A stretch of 34,160 nt of DNA from NCBI RefSeq assembly GCF_009935845.1, contig NZ_QWEK01000039.1, positions 1 to 34,160 of the forward strand, given 5' to 3'. Shown piece by piece: positions 15,280-24,967 of this stretch (position 1 is the first letter of the stretch; every line of letters begins with the position of its first letter). The DNA comes from Pseudoflavonifractor sp. 524-17. Lineage in GTDB: Bacteria; Bacillota; Clostridia; Oscillospirales; Oscillospiraceae. A program made the translations under genes and the position numbers. Below the pieces are notes generated by a model, which worked only from the letters and a program-made list of their open reading frames with translations, was not told the origin of the DNA and made no database searches.

Positions 15280-16716
15280 ATGGCACAGGACAAAAAGGTG
15301 GAACAGATCACCGACATGGAGGTAGACTTCGCCAAATGGTTTACCGACGTGTGCAAAAAGGCGGAGCTCATCGACTACTCCTCCATCAAGGGCATGTTTA
15401 TCTACCGTCCCTATGGCTACGCCATCTGGGAGAACATCCAGCATATTCTGGACGGCGAGTTTAAGAAGACCGGCCACGAGAATGTCTATCTCCCCATGCT
15501 CATCCCTGAGAGCCTGCTCCAGAAGGAGAAGGACCACGTGGAGGGCTTTGCGCCCGAGTGCGCCTGGGTGACCACCGGGGGCAGCGACAAGCTGGAGGAG
15601 CGCTACTGTATCCGCCCCACCAGCGAGACCCTGTTCTGCGAGCACTACGCCAACATCATCCACTCCCACCGGGACCTGCCCAAGCTGTACAATCAGTGGT
15701 GCTCCGTGCTGCGGTGGGAGAAGACCTCCCGCCCCTTCCTGCGCCACCGGGAGTTCCTGTGGCAGGAGGGCCACACCATGCACGCCACCGCCGGGGAGGC
15801 CAAGGCGGAGACCGAGCGGATGTTCAACATCTACGCCGATTTTTATAAGGACGTGCTGGCCATCCCCGTGGTGAAGGGCCGCAAGACCGACAAGGAGAAG
15901 TTCTCCGGCGCCGAGGCCACCTACACCGTGGAGTGCATGATGCACGACCGCAAGGCCCTCCAGGGCGGCACCAGCCACTACTTCGGCGATGGCTTCGCCA
16001 AGGCCTTTGATATCACCTTTACCGGCAAGGACAACCAGCCCCACCACCCCTTCCAGACCTCCTGGGGGGTGTCCACCCGGATGATCGCCGGCATCATCAT
16101 GGTCCATGGCGACAACAATGGACTGGTTCTTCCCCCCCGGGTGGCTCCCATCCAGGTAGTTGTGATCCCTGTGGCCCAGCACAAGAGCGGCGTTATCGAG
16201 GCCAACCAGGCGGTAGTGGAGCGGCTGCAAAAGGCCGGCCTGCGGGTGAAAATGGATAGCTCCGACCAGTCGCCGGGGTGGAAGTTCGCCGAGTATGAGA
16301 TGAAGGGCGTCCCCCTCCGGCTGGAGCTGGGCCCCAAGGACATGGAGAAGAACCAGTGCGTCCTGGTCCGCCGGGATTCCGGGGAGAAGCAGTTCGTCTC
16401 CTTGGACAGCATTGAGGAAACGGTGAAGCAGATGCTGGACCAGATCCATGACGGGCTGTACGCCAAGGCCCTGAAAAATCTGGAGGAGAACACCTACGCC
16501 TGTTCCTCCCTGGAGGAGGTCAAGGAGAAGATGGCCGCCCAGGGGGGATTCGCCAAGACCATGTGGTGCGGCGACTTGGCCTGCGAGCTGAAAATGAAGG
16601 AAGAGGCCGGGGTCTCCTCCCGGTGCATCCCCCTGGAGCAGGAGCACCTGGGCGACACCTGCGCCTGCTGCGGCAAGCCCGCCAAGCATATGGTCTACTG
16701 GGGCGTGGCATACTGA
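15280..16716 (+). CDS. proS: Prolyl-tRNA synthetase, archaeal/eukaryotic type
   Basis: Class II aminoacyl-tRNA synthetase that charges tRNA-Pro in the cytoplasm. At 478 residues it is the short archaeal-style (ProS type 3) form, without the editing insertion of the long bacterial enzyme. Motifs are RPTSE (substrate loop), motif 2 in [20 protein letters not shown] and motif 3 in [20 protein letters not shown]. The anticodon-binding domain begins near [11 protein letters not shown]. The C-terminal zinc-binding domain has Cys residues in CGDLAC, SSRC and CACCGK, and the protein ends in aromatic VYWGVAY, as in that class. The start is preceded by AAAGGATTGAAAGCAT. No T-box leader is visible in the 228 bp upstream, which the 162 bp element mostly fills. 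Confidence 0.95.
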   Translation: MAQDKKVEQITDMEVDFAKWFTDVCKKAELIDYSSIKGMFIYRPYGYAIWENIQHILDGEFKKTGHENVYLPMLIPESLLQKEKDHVEGFAPECAWVTTGGSDKLEERYCIRPTSETLFCEHYANIIHSHRDLPKLYNQWCSVLRWEKTSRPFLRHREFLWQEGHTMHATAGEAKAETERMFNIYADFYKDVLAIPVVKGRKTDKEKFSGAEATYTVECMMHDRKALQGGTSHYFGDGFAKAFDITFTGKDNQPHHPFQTSWGVSTRMIAGIIMVHGDNNGLVLPPRVAPIQVVVIPVAQHKSGVIEANQAVVERLQKAGLRVKMDSSDQSPGWKFAEYEMKGVPLRLELGPKDMEKNQCVLVRRDSGEKQFVSLDSIEETVKQMLDQIHDGLYAKALKNLEENTYACSSLEEVKEKMAAQGGFAKTMWCGDLACELKMKEEAGVSSRCIPLEQEHLGDTCACCGKPAKHMVYWGVAY

Positions 16717-16738
16717 CTTCTGTCTGTTCTGGCACAAC

Positions 16739-16771
16739 CGGCCCCCGGCGGAACCATTCCGCCGGGGGCCG
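16739..16771. terminator. Perfect 15 bp GC hairpin between proS and the pseudouridine synthase gene
   Basis: CGGCCCCCGGCGGAA pairs perfectly with TTCCGCCGGGGGCCG around CCA. No T-run follows, and the next Shine-Dalgarno (AAAGGAGG) starts 9 nt later. It may be a weak or factor-assisted terminator, or an mRNA-stabilising stem within an operon. Confidence 0.55.
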
Positions 16772-16792
16772 AGACTGTGAAAGGAGGGAAAT

Positions 16793-17707
16793 ATGGAATT
16801 GGCAGCGGGATCGGGCGCGGGCCCCCGCCGCCTCACACTGACGGTGGGGGCGCAGCAGGCGGGACAGCGGGTGGACACGCTGCTGCGGCGGACGCTGCGC
16901 CTGTCAGGGACCAGCGTAAAGCGGGCCAAGACGGCGGGAGGCATCCTGCTGGATGGACAGCCGGTTACCGTGCGGGCCCAGGCACAGGCGGGGCAGATTC
17001 TGTCTGTGCGGGTGGGGGACACGCAGTGGGATGATTCCGTCCTGCCTGCCCCCGGCGCAGTGGATATTGTCTACGAGGACGGGGACATTCTTATTCTCAA
17101 CAAGGCCCCCGGCGTGGCGGTCCACCCTGGCCCGGGACATTTTGACGATACTTTAGGTAATTTTATAATAAATTATTACAAAATGACAAGCCAAGTTGCA
17201 AAATTCCGCCCGGTAAACCGGCTGGACCGGGGGACCTCCGGGCTGATGTGCGTGGCCAAGCACGCCCACGCCCAGGAGATTTTAAAGGGGCAGCTCCACA
17301 CGCCGGCCTTTGCGCGGATTTATTTGGCGGTGTGCGGCGGGTGCCCTGTGCCGGAGGCGGGGGTGGTGGACGCCCCCATTGGCCGGAGTGCGGACTCCAT
17401 CCTGCGGCGGGAGGTACAGCCCGAGGGCGCGCCCGCCCGGACCCGGTATCAGGTACTGAAAAAGGGGGTGCGCAGCCTGGTAAAGCTGGCCCTAGACACA
17501 GGGCGCACCCACCAGATCCGGGTCCACATGGCCCACTTGGGCTGTCCTCTTACCGGGGACTTCCTCTACGGACAGGAGGATAAAAGCCTCATCTCCCGCC
17601 CGGCGCTCCACTCGGCGGAGCTGGCTTTGGTCCACCCAGTCACCCAAAAATTCCTCCGCTGGACAACCCCTCTGCCGGAGGATATGGCGGCGCTGCTCAA
17701 AACATAG
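16793..17707 (+). CDS. RluA-family pseudouridine synthase (RluD-like)
   Basis: Isomerises uridine to pseudouridine in rRNA or tRNA, 304 residues. An N-terminal S4-like RNA-binding domain (about 20-80: GQRVDTLLRRTLRLSGTSVK) precedes the catalytic domain. The catalytic Asp lies in VNRLDRGTSGL. Other family motifs are LNKAPGVAVHPGPGH, the GRTHQIRVHMAHLGCPLTGD block and RPALHSAEL. Positions about 17145-17215, encoding DDTLGNFIINYYKMTSQVAK, are strikingly AT-rich with rare codons for this genome although they lie mid-domain. The exact target uridine cannot be assigned. The gene converges with the minus-strand gene at 17697, overlapping by 11 bp. Confidence 0.88.
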   Translation: MELAAGSGAGPRRLTLTVGAQQAGQRVDTLLRRTLRLSGTSVKRAKTAGGILLDGQPVTVRAQAQAGQILSVRVGDTQWDDSVLPAPGAVDIVYEDGDILILNKAPGVAVHPGPGHFDDTLGNFIINYYKMTSQVAKFRPVNRLDRGTSGLMCVAKHAHAQEILKGQLHTPAFARIYLAVCGGCPVPEAGVVDAPIGRSADSILRREVQPEGAPARTRYQVLKKGVRSLVKLALDTGRTHQIRVHMAHLGCPLTGDFLYGQEDKSLISRPALHSAELALVHPVTQKFLRWTTPLPEDMAALLKT

Positions 17708-18227
17708 AGATGGAGCCGTCCTCCCCCACCAGAAGAAACCGGATGCCTACTTTTTGGATCTGCGCCAGAGCGGACCAGCGCTGGGCCAGCTCCAGGCTCT
17801 TTTTCGTGCGGGGAACCGCCACGGCGGGGAGGATGGTTTCATCCATAGGACAGCCGGTCATCAGCTGGCCAATGGCCTCCCGCATGAGGGAGTACTCATG
17901 AGACGGAGGGCCCGGCCGGCTCTTCTTGCTCTCCACGTATAAAGTCCGGCCATCTGGCAGAGCAATCCGGACATCGCCGGCTCCCGGCAGGGAGTCTACC
18001 AGGAGGGCGGGGGCAAATTGCCCGCTGCGGTAGCCCCCCTGCCAGCGGTGAAGGTCACCGTCTGCCTTGGTACAGCCCTGCTCCGATAAAAATCCACGGA
18101 TATCAAAGTGAACCGTGTTCCCGGTTTTGATGTGCGCGCCGTCAATGGAGACGCGGACCTCCCGCCGGGTCAGGCGGCGGCGCAGATAGTACAGGGCGAG
18201 GCGCAGGCTTACCTCCGGTTCCGTCAT
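17697..18227 (-). CDS. Hypothetical protein with a possible PD-(D/E)XK-like motif
   Basis: 176 residues from ATG 18227, which has CAGGAGGTGCGCGC before it; longer forms upstream lack support. No signal or membrane segment. The N-terminal 30 residues are basic (LRLALYYLRRRLTRREVRVS). The centre has a conserved-looking core: GAGDVRIALPDGRTLYVESK, with Asp in GDVRI and then E-x-K in VESKK, which matches the spacing of a PD-(D/E)XK nuclease active site. A Gln/Glu-containing helix follows (HEYSLMREAIGQLMTG). This is suggestive only; I do not recognise a named family. The coding strand opposes both neighbours, and its start is divergent from the TSCPD gene. Confidence 0.65.
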   Translation of the reverse strand: MTEPEVSLRLALYYLRRRLTRREVRVSIDGAHIKTGNTVHFDIRGFLSEQGCTKADGDLHRWQGGYRSGQFAPALLVDSLPGAGDVRIALPDGRTLYVESKKSRPGPPSHEYSLMREAIGQLMTGCPMDETILPAVAVPRTKKSLELAQRWSALAQIQKVGIRFLLVGEDGSISMF

Positions 18228-18323
18228 GCGCGCACCTCCTGTCTGGTTGGCGGCAATGATAAGATTGTGGCCATGATACCACGCGGGGCGGCAGTCCGTA
18301 AGGCCGGCAGCGGGGAAAAACCG

Positions 18324-18352
18324 TTGCGGATTTTCCGCCGGTGTGGTAGAAT
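18324..18352 (+). promoter_or_regulatory. Promoter of the TSCPD gene
   Basis: TTGCGG (18324-18329), 17 nt, TAGAAT (18347-18352), about 40 bp before the start codon. Confidence 0.55.
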
Positions 18353-18393
18353 AACCGCCGTCCATAGGTTTTTCTGTTGAACGAAGGAGAGAA

Positions 18394-18660
18394 ATGAACG
18401 TGACCATTGAATTCAACCCCCAGGGGGTATGCTCCCGGCATATGAAAATTGACGTGGAGGACGGGGTAATCCGCGCCGTTGAGATACAGGGCGGGTGTCC
18501 CGGCAATCTTCAGGCCATCTCCCGGCTGGTGGTAGGGATGCGGGCGGAGGACGTGGTGGAGCGGCTGGAGGGCATCCGCTGCGGCGGCAAGCCCACCTCC
18601 TGCCCCGATCAGCTCACCCGGGCTCTGCGGCAGGCCCTCCCTCTGGAGAAAGCGCAGTAA
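18394..18660 (+). CDS. TSCPD-domain protein (TIGR03905-like)
   Basis: An 88-residue protein almost wholly made of a TSCPD domain: VTIEFNPQGVCSRHMKIDVE, GGCPGNLQAISRLVVGM, and the name-giving TSCPD in GKPTSCPDQLTRAL near residues 68-72. The domain occurs at the C-terminus of some class II ribonucleotide reductases and as small stand-alone proteins such as this. The Cys residues (CSR, GGCPG, RCGG, TSCPD) suggest metal binding. No function is established for the stand-alone form. Start ATG has GAAGGAGAGAA upstream. It has its own promoter and ends in a strong bidirectional terminator. Confidence 0.85.
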   Translation: MNVTIEFNPQGVCSRHMKIDVEDGVIRAVEIQGGCPGNLQAISRLVVGMRAEDVVERLEGIRCGGKPTSCPDQLTRALRQALPLEKAQ

Positions 18661-18669
18661 ATCAGACAA

Positions 18670-18702
18670 GCAGGCGCGGCGAATTCCATTCGCCGCGCCT
18701 GC
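18670..18702. terminator. Bidirectional terminator between convergent genes
   Basis: GCAGGCGCGGCGAAT (18670-18684) pairs perfectly with ATTCGCCGCGCCTGC (18688-18702), loop TCC. It lies 10 bp after the TSCPD stop and 5 bp from the stop of the convergent membrane protein gene. Confidence 0.65.
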
Positions 18703-18706
18703 TGTA

Positions 18707-19105
18707 TTATTGGGAGACCGAGATAACCCGCGCCGGGCTGACGAGAAGGGAGGGGAGGAGGAGCAGGGCGCTGAACCAGTGGAACCCCAGGGCCAGCGAG
18801 GTGATGGGAGGATAGGGAACAAACAGCCAGACAGCCAGGGAAACGATAAAAGCGATCAGCCGGGGGATGACCGTTTTCTTTGCGGTAATCAACAAAAGAA
18901 GACTGACCATAATGCCGGCGGCGGCGCCCAGCAGAAGAAACGCCCCATAGACAGAAGCCCCGCTCTGACTGGTGAGATGAACTATGGACAGAACCCAAAG
19001 CTTCAGACGGGTAATCAGAGCGGGGTAGTCGACAAGAATCAGGACTGCAATGATAAGGGAGTACAGCAGCAGGTTGTACCAATGAATGTGTATTTTCTTT
19101 TTCAT
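18707..19105 (-). CDS. Small four-helix membrane protein of unknown function
   Basis: 132 residues from ATG 19105 (GGTGG 5 nt upstream); an upstream extension is in frame but crosses non-coding-like AT-rich DNA. Four hydrophobic segments are visible: NLLLYSLIIAVLILVDY (about 11-27), GAFLLLGAAAGIMVSLLLL (about 54-72), LIAFIVSLAVWLFVPY (about 82-97) and a last one about 103-122. The short loops are basic on the N-terminal side (MKKKIHIHW), putting the N-terminus inside. No family is recognised. DNA here is more AT-rich than the flanking core genes, and the next gene upstream on this strand is a broken secreted protein, so this may be an acquired pair. Confidence 0.65.
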   Translation of the reverse strand: MKKKIHIHWYNLLLYSLIIAVLILVDYPALITRLKLWVLSIVHLTSQSGASVYGAFLLLGAAAGIMVSLLLLITAKKTVIPRLIAFIVSLAVWLFVPYPPITSLALGFHWFSALLLLPSLLVSPARVISVSQ

Positions 19106-19154
19106 AATACCACCAAATTTTAAAAATGTACTTGAGAAAAATTGTTGAAGTAAC

Positions 19155-19202
19155 AAAAGCACCATTTGGTGTATTACATAGGGTAAACCAAATGGTGCTT
19201 TT
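19155..19202. terminator. Strong terminator after the secreted-protein gene
   Basis: AAAAGCACCATTTGGT (19155-19170) pairs perfectly with ACCAAATGGTGCTTTT (19187-19202). A/T runs flank the stem on both sides, so it can act in either direction. It lies 7 bp after the stop of the minus-strand gene at 19210. Confidence 0.8.
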
Positions 19203-19209
19203 AGAGAAA

Positions 19210-19768
19210 CTATTGAGTATCTAAAGTGAAAGGAACAGAGATGAAATAATCATCCACAACGAAACCGGTATCAGTCCAAATCTGTAAGTCTTTCACGTCG
19301 ACAGATAGTTCCTGGTGAGATTTTGTGTAGGAGAAAGTGAGAGTTTCCGCAATGCTTTTTGGGGAGTTGGAATAAGATTTGTCCAGAGAACTCCATTTTG
19401 TAGTGTCGTTAGGACGGATTTTAAAAGCGACTCTGGATATGGAATAGTTATTATAGGTGGAGAGTTCAAGACGTACAAAGTATGGAGTGGCACTAGATGG
19501 GGCACGGTACAGATTGAAGGAGCCAGAACAGTGGTACTCAACGAAGACATCGTGATAACTGGAGAGCGGGATAGGTTCATCACCTGTTATTACGTCAACA
19601 AGATTATGATCCTTATCTAAAAGAATGGTAAACGGTGTCGAAGAGATCAGAACAGCTTCACTATCATCATACGATAGCAGGGGTTGCAGCGAATGCAGGA
19701 ATGGCTAGGAGAGCAAATGTAACCATTAAGAGCAGCGCAAGACGAAAATGAGTGGCTAATTTTTTCAT
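19210..19768 (-). pseudogene. Secreted protein of unknown family, split by a +1 shift in a C4 tract
   Basis: The start at 19768 has GAAGGAGGCATTACC and encodes a clear signal peptide (MKKLATHFRLALLLMVTFAL, cleavage near AFAA). The frame stops at 19667 after AATPAIV. Reading on with one base fewer in the C4 run (plus-strand G at 19680-19683) restores an open frame to 19210: LLSYDDSEAVLISSTPFTIL, then about 130 residues ending DYFISVPFTLDTQ. The continuation has normal codon use and no stop over 150 codons. The joined protein has about 185 residues, beta-rich, with alternating polar and hydrophobic strands, and could be extracellular. I recognise no family. The shift may be phase variation, decay or a sequencing error. 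Confidence 0.75.
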
Positions 19769-19802
19769 GGTAATGCCTCCTTCTATAAAGTTAGTTTTAG
19801 TT

Positions 19803-19814
19803 AAGCTATAGCTT
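19803..19814. promoter_or_regulatory. Candidate operator palindrome
   Basis: AAGCTATAGCTT is a perfect 12 bp palindrome, 6 bp downstream of the -10 box of the secreted-protein promoter. It is well placed to block transcription if bound. The nearby MarR regulator is one candidate binder. Confidence 0.45.
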
Positions 19815-19820
19815 GATAGT

Positions 19821-19849
19821 AGTATATCACGTAAAAAGAAAAAATGCAA
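19821..19849 (-). promoter_or_regulatory. Promoter of the secreted-protein gene
   Basis: On the minus strand: TTGCAT (19849-19844), 17 nt, TATACT (19826-19821), about 50 bp upstream of the start codon. Confidence 0.65.
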
Positions 19850-19886
19850 GCAAAAAAATAATAAGCGCTATAAAAGATTTGGACGT

Positions 19887-19958
19887 CCTTTGACAAAATG
19901 GAGGGGTTGACATAGAACCCGCTCCCCTTCCTCCTGGATCCCTCCAGCCAGTCAAAGG
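19887..19958. other. 72-nt nested inverted repeat (possible structured RNA)
   Basis: CCTTTGAC (19887-19894) pairs with GTCAAAGG (19951-19958). Inside, GGAGGG pairs with CCCTCC after equal 5-nt internal loops, and GGGTT pairs with AACCC near the apex. It lies in the 436 bp gap between the divergent secreted-protein and marR genes. Nothing else recognisable is in that gap apart from the promoters listed and TTGACA-like boxes near 19988. Confidence 0.4.
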
Positions 19959-20144
19959 AAAAGAAGAGGTTTAATTTCATTGGATTATTGACAATCTGTT
20001 CACAATTTTTTAAAATTGATATTGTAGAATGGGGGCGAATTAAAAGGGAGAGTGGGCGGTTTTACCTCATTCCTGAAAAAGGACGGAGGGCACATCCGGT
20101 AAAATTGACAAAATGTTGGCCCAAAATATAGAGAAAGCGGAGAA

Positions 20145-20173
20145 TTGACAAACGAACACAGAGAGGATATCCT
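20145..20173 (+). promoter_or_regulatory. Promoter of marR-type gene
   Basis: TTGACA (20145-20150), 17 nt, TATCCT (20168-20173), about 30 bp upstream of the start codon. Another TTGACA box with TAAAAT lies at 19988-20016. Confidence 0.55.
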
Positions 20174-20175
20174 CT
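20162..20175. promoter_or_regulatory. Candidate MarR operator over the -10 box
   Basis: AGAGGATATCCTCT is a perfect 14 bp palindrome that covers the -10 box of the promoter just upstream. MarR proteins bind such palindromes as dimers and commonly repress their own genes. Confidence 0.6.
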
Positions 20176-20204
20176 ATATAAAAACATAAAGGAGTGGGGA
20201 TCGA

Positions 20205-20651
20205 ATGGAAGAGATGCCGAGTGTCCTGATGTCCTATCTGCGGGTCACGCAACATATGTCCCAGCAATTTCGCACCCATTTTGGCCGGCTGAACCTGACT
20301 TTCCCACAGGCGCTGGTGCTGAATGTATTGGGGGAGGAGGGGCCCATCCCCATCAGCGCCCTGGCGGAGCGGACGGGAAGCGCCAACAGCACGGTATCCG
20401 GCATTGTGGACCGGCTGGAAAAGCTGGGCCTGGCCCGCCGGGAGCGGTCGGAAAACGACCGGCGGGTAATCTACGTCTCCGCCACGGAGAAGTACCAGGC
20501 GCTGCACGAAAAGGCGGCCACCGATGTCAGCGGCTATTTTAACTCGCTGCTGGACACAATGTCACCAGAGGACAAGAACATGGTGGCGGAGGCTCTGCGC
20601 AAGCTGGACGCCGTGCTGGCGGCGGCCTGCGAGGGGCCAGGCAGGACTTAG
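20205..20651 (+). CDS. MarR-family transcriptional regulator
   Basis: 148 residues with the MarR fold. Dimerisation helices flank a winged helix-turn-helix at about 48-98: ISALAERTGSANSTVSGIVD (recognition helix), then RLEKLGLARRERSENDRRVI with the basic wing tip. Such proteins are dimeric repressors released by small phenolic ligands, oxidants or antibiotics. The ligand cannot be told. The start follows AAAGGAGTGGGGATCGA. A perfect palindrome covers its own -10 box, which suggests autoregulation. The neighbours, a divergent secreted protein and a downstream membrane-anchored glycosidase-like protein, are possible targets. Confidence 0.88.
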   Translation: MEEMPSVLMSYLRVTQHMSQQFRTHFGRLNLTFPQALVLNVLGEEGPIPISALAERTGSANSTVSGIVDRLEKLGLARRERSENDRRVIYVSATEKYQALHEKAATDVSGYFNSLLDTMSPEDKNMVAEALRKLDAVLAAACEGPGRT

Positions 20652-20704
20652 AGCCGGTTTGTGTGTGAGAATGTAATGTGTAGAAACAGGTGGGATGCGG
20701 GGTT

Positions 20705-21793
20705 ATGAGCAAGCGGAATCACTATGGTTATGCCGGGTACAGCGGCCGCCCCCGGGGCCAGGGGGCCCTGAAGGTGATTATTGTCATTCTGGCGCTGATT
20801 CTGGCGGCGGCGCTGGCGCTCTTCTTCTTCCTGGAGGACCATTTGGTCTTCTCTGGGGACGGGGTGCGTCTGGAGCTGCCCTTCGGCAAAGAGGAGACAG
20901 AAGAGGTCCAGGAGAGCGAGCCTCCGCCGCCCTCGGAGCCGCTGGTGATTGTCACGCCGGAGCCCACCCCCACGCCGGAGCCGGAGAAGCCCCTTCAGGC
21001 GGTATGGGTGGATCGGGCCGATGTGCTCAACGGCGCCGCGGAGGAGAAGGCCGAAGCGGCGGGAGCCAACGCGGTAATCGTTGACATGAAGGACGACGAG
21101 GGCACCCTGGGCTATGTGTCCGACCTGGAGACAGCCAAGACGGTAAAGTCCTCCGCCTCTGAGCCGGAGCGCAACAACGCCATTCAGGCCCTGAACAACG
21201 GGCCGCTGTACACGGTGGCCCGGGTGTGCTGCTTCCGGGACAACACAGCCCCCCGGGGGGACCGCTCTCTGGCCATCAAGACCAACAGCGGCTACAACTG
21301 GCAGGACGGGGACAAGATCCGCTGGATCAGCCCCACCAGCCCGGAGGCGCGGCAGTATGTGACCGATGTGTGTGTGGAGCTGGCGGAGCTGGGGTTTGAC
21401 GAAATTTTGCTGGACTACAGCGCCTACCCCACCACAGGGAAGCTGAACTATATCAAAAAGGGGGCGGCTTACAACCGGGAGGAGTTCCAGGCTATTGTGG
21501 AGGACTTTTATGCCCAGGTGAAGGGGGCCCTGGCGGACTATCCGGAGGTCACCCTGTCCATCCTTACCGACGAGGGGGTTCTGGTCAACGGTGTGGACGA
21601 GACCAGCGGCCAAAGCCTGACGGGGCTGGCAGGCAGTGCCGGCCGGGTTTGGTGCCCCCTGGAAAACCTCAGCCCGGAGGAGGGGATCCAGGCCCTGGCC
21701 GCGGCAGGGCTGGAGGAACCGGAGCGGAACTTTGTGCCTGTGGTCTCTCAGGCCGGGGGCCCGGCGGAGAGCTGGGCCGTTATGGAGCGGTAG
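20705..21793 (+). CDS. Membrane-anchored putative glycoside hydrolase (DUF4015-like)
   Basis: 362 residues from ATG 20705; a GTG at 20690 is in frame but less likely. A short cytoplasmic basic N-terminus is followed by one transmembrane helix (about 20-41, VIIVILALILAAALALFFFL). A Glu/Pro-rich linker (EPPPPSEPLVIVTPEPTPTP) leads to an extracytoplasmic TIM-barrel-like domain (about 100-362). Motifs of this group include AGANAVIVDMKDDEGTLGY, YTVARVCCFRD and the FDEILLDYSAYPTTG stretch, which places an Asp at the end of a strand as in GH13-like enzymes. The substrate is unknown; a role in cell-wall or surface glycan turnover is inferred. It lies 53 bp after the marR-type gene and may share its transcript. 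Confidence 0.8.
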   Translation: MSKRNHYGYAGYSGRPRGQGALKVIIVILALILAAALALFFFLEDHLVFSGDGVRLELPFGKEETEEVQESEPPPPSEPLVIVTPEPTPTPEPEKPLQAVWVDRADVLNGAAEEKAEAAGANAVIVDMKDDEGTLGYVSDLETAKTVKSSASEPERNNAIQALNNGPLYTVARVCCFRDNTAPRGDRSLAIKTNSGYNWQDGDKIRWISPTSPEARQYVTDVCVELAELGFDEILLDYSAYPTTGKLNYIKKGAAYNREEFQAIVEDFYAQVKGALADYPEVTLSILTDEGVLVNGVDETSGQSLTGLAGSAGRVWCPLENLSPEEGIQALAAAGLEEPERNFVPVVSQAGGPAESWAVMER

Positions 21794-21806
21794 AGTAAAC
21801 AAAACA

Positions 21807-21840
21807 CCGGGCGGCGCAGGAGTTTTCCTGCGCCGCCCGG
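21807..21840 (+). terminator. GC-rich terminator hairpin
   Basis: CCGGGCGGCGCAGG pairs perfectly with CCTGCGCCGCCCGG around AGTTTT, 13 bp after the glycosidase-like stop. There is no T-run after it. The remaining 21841-22071 is AT-rich and shows no gene. Confidence 0.6.
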
Positions 21841-22071
21841 CGTACCGTCAGGGAGATCTGAGAAAGTCAAGAAGGAAGGTGAACCTAGCAGCATAAAAAG
21901 TACACAAAAAAGCTGGTCATTTTTTTGCGATTTTGGGGGCAACTGTAGAGAATTGAATGGAAATTAGAGAAAAAGGACAGGCAGGTCAAAAATTTAACAG
22001 GTTTTTGGGAAATGCAGGCGGTAAAGTTCCCAAAACCGCGGGACTCAAAAAGAATAGAGCAAAAAATAAAC

Positions 22072-22100
22072 TTGCAATTTATTCATTTTTCAAGTATGAT
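22072..22100 (+). promoter_or_regulatory. Promoter of the V-type ATPase operon
   Basis: TTGCAA (22072-22077), 17 nt, TATGAT (22095-22100), about 70 bp before the first gene. It is the only good promoter in the 377 bp AT-rich gap ahead of the operon. Confidence 0.6.
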
Positions 22101-22170
22101 TCCAATAGAATTGGGGAAGTGTCTATGGTTTATGCGATGTGAAGAGATTGGAGAGAAAGGCGGTGAAAAA

Positions 22171-22484
22171 ATGTCTTTGGAAGGAATCAAGCAAGTGACG
22201 CAGACAGAAGAGAGCTCCCAGCTGCGCAGGGCGGAGGCCCAGGCCCAGGCTAAGAAGACAGTGGCGGACGCCAGACAGGCCGGGGAGCAGGCTGTGGCTG
22301 CCGCCCGGACAAGCGCGGAGGCCCAGGTGCGGGAGTACATGAAAGCAGCGGAAGAGAAAGCGTCCAAGCACGCGGAAAAGGTTGTGGCGGAGACAAAGCA
22401 GGCCTGTGACGCCCTTCAGAAAGCGGCCCGGGGCCGCAAGAAGGACGCCGCCGCGTTAATTGTCAGAAGGGTAGTGAATGTCTG

Positions 22485-22485
<1 letters not shown>
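22171..22485 (+). CDS. ntpF: V-type ATP synthase subunit G/H (peripheral stalk)
   Basis: 104 residues, nearly all one Ala/Lys/Glu-rich coiled coil (QLRRAEAQAQAKKTVADARQ, then EKASKHAEKVVAETKQACDA). This is the pattern of the bacterial/archaeal V-ATPase stalk subunit called NtpF in Enterococcus hirae and AhaH in methanogens. It pairs with subunit E to form the stator that holds the A3B3 head against the membrane part. ATG 22171 was chosen because GGCGGTG lies just upstream; a longer frame reaches 22012 through non-coding-like DNA. Being first in the operon and fused by a TGATG overlap to subunit I supports the call. Confidence 0.85.
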
Positions 22486-24939
<2,454 letters not shown>

Positions 24940-24967
24940 TCATCCCACTGAGAAAAGGGGATTCGAC

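Noticed and set aside
14212-17022. Minus-strand frames opposite the second SLH gene, proS and the pseudouridine synthase gene
   Set aside because: Antisense shadows of well-supported genes, with no independent start signal.
20090-20135. Fifth copy of the GGGACA palindrome (TGACAAAATGTTGGCCCAAA)
   Set aside because: The arms do not pair and the match is limited to AAAATGT and CCCAAA, so it is probably coincidence.
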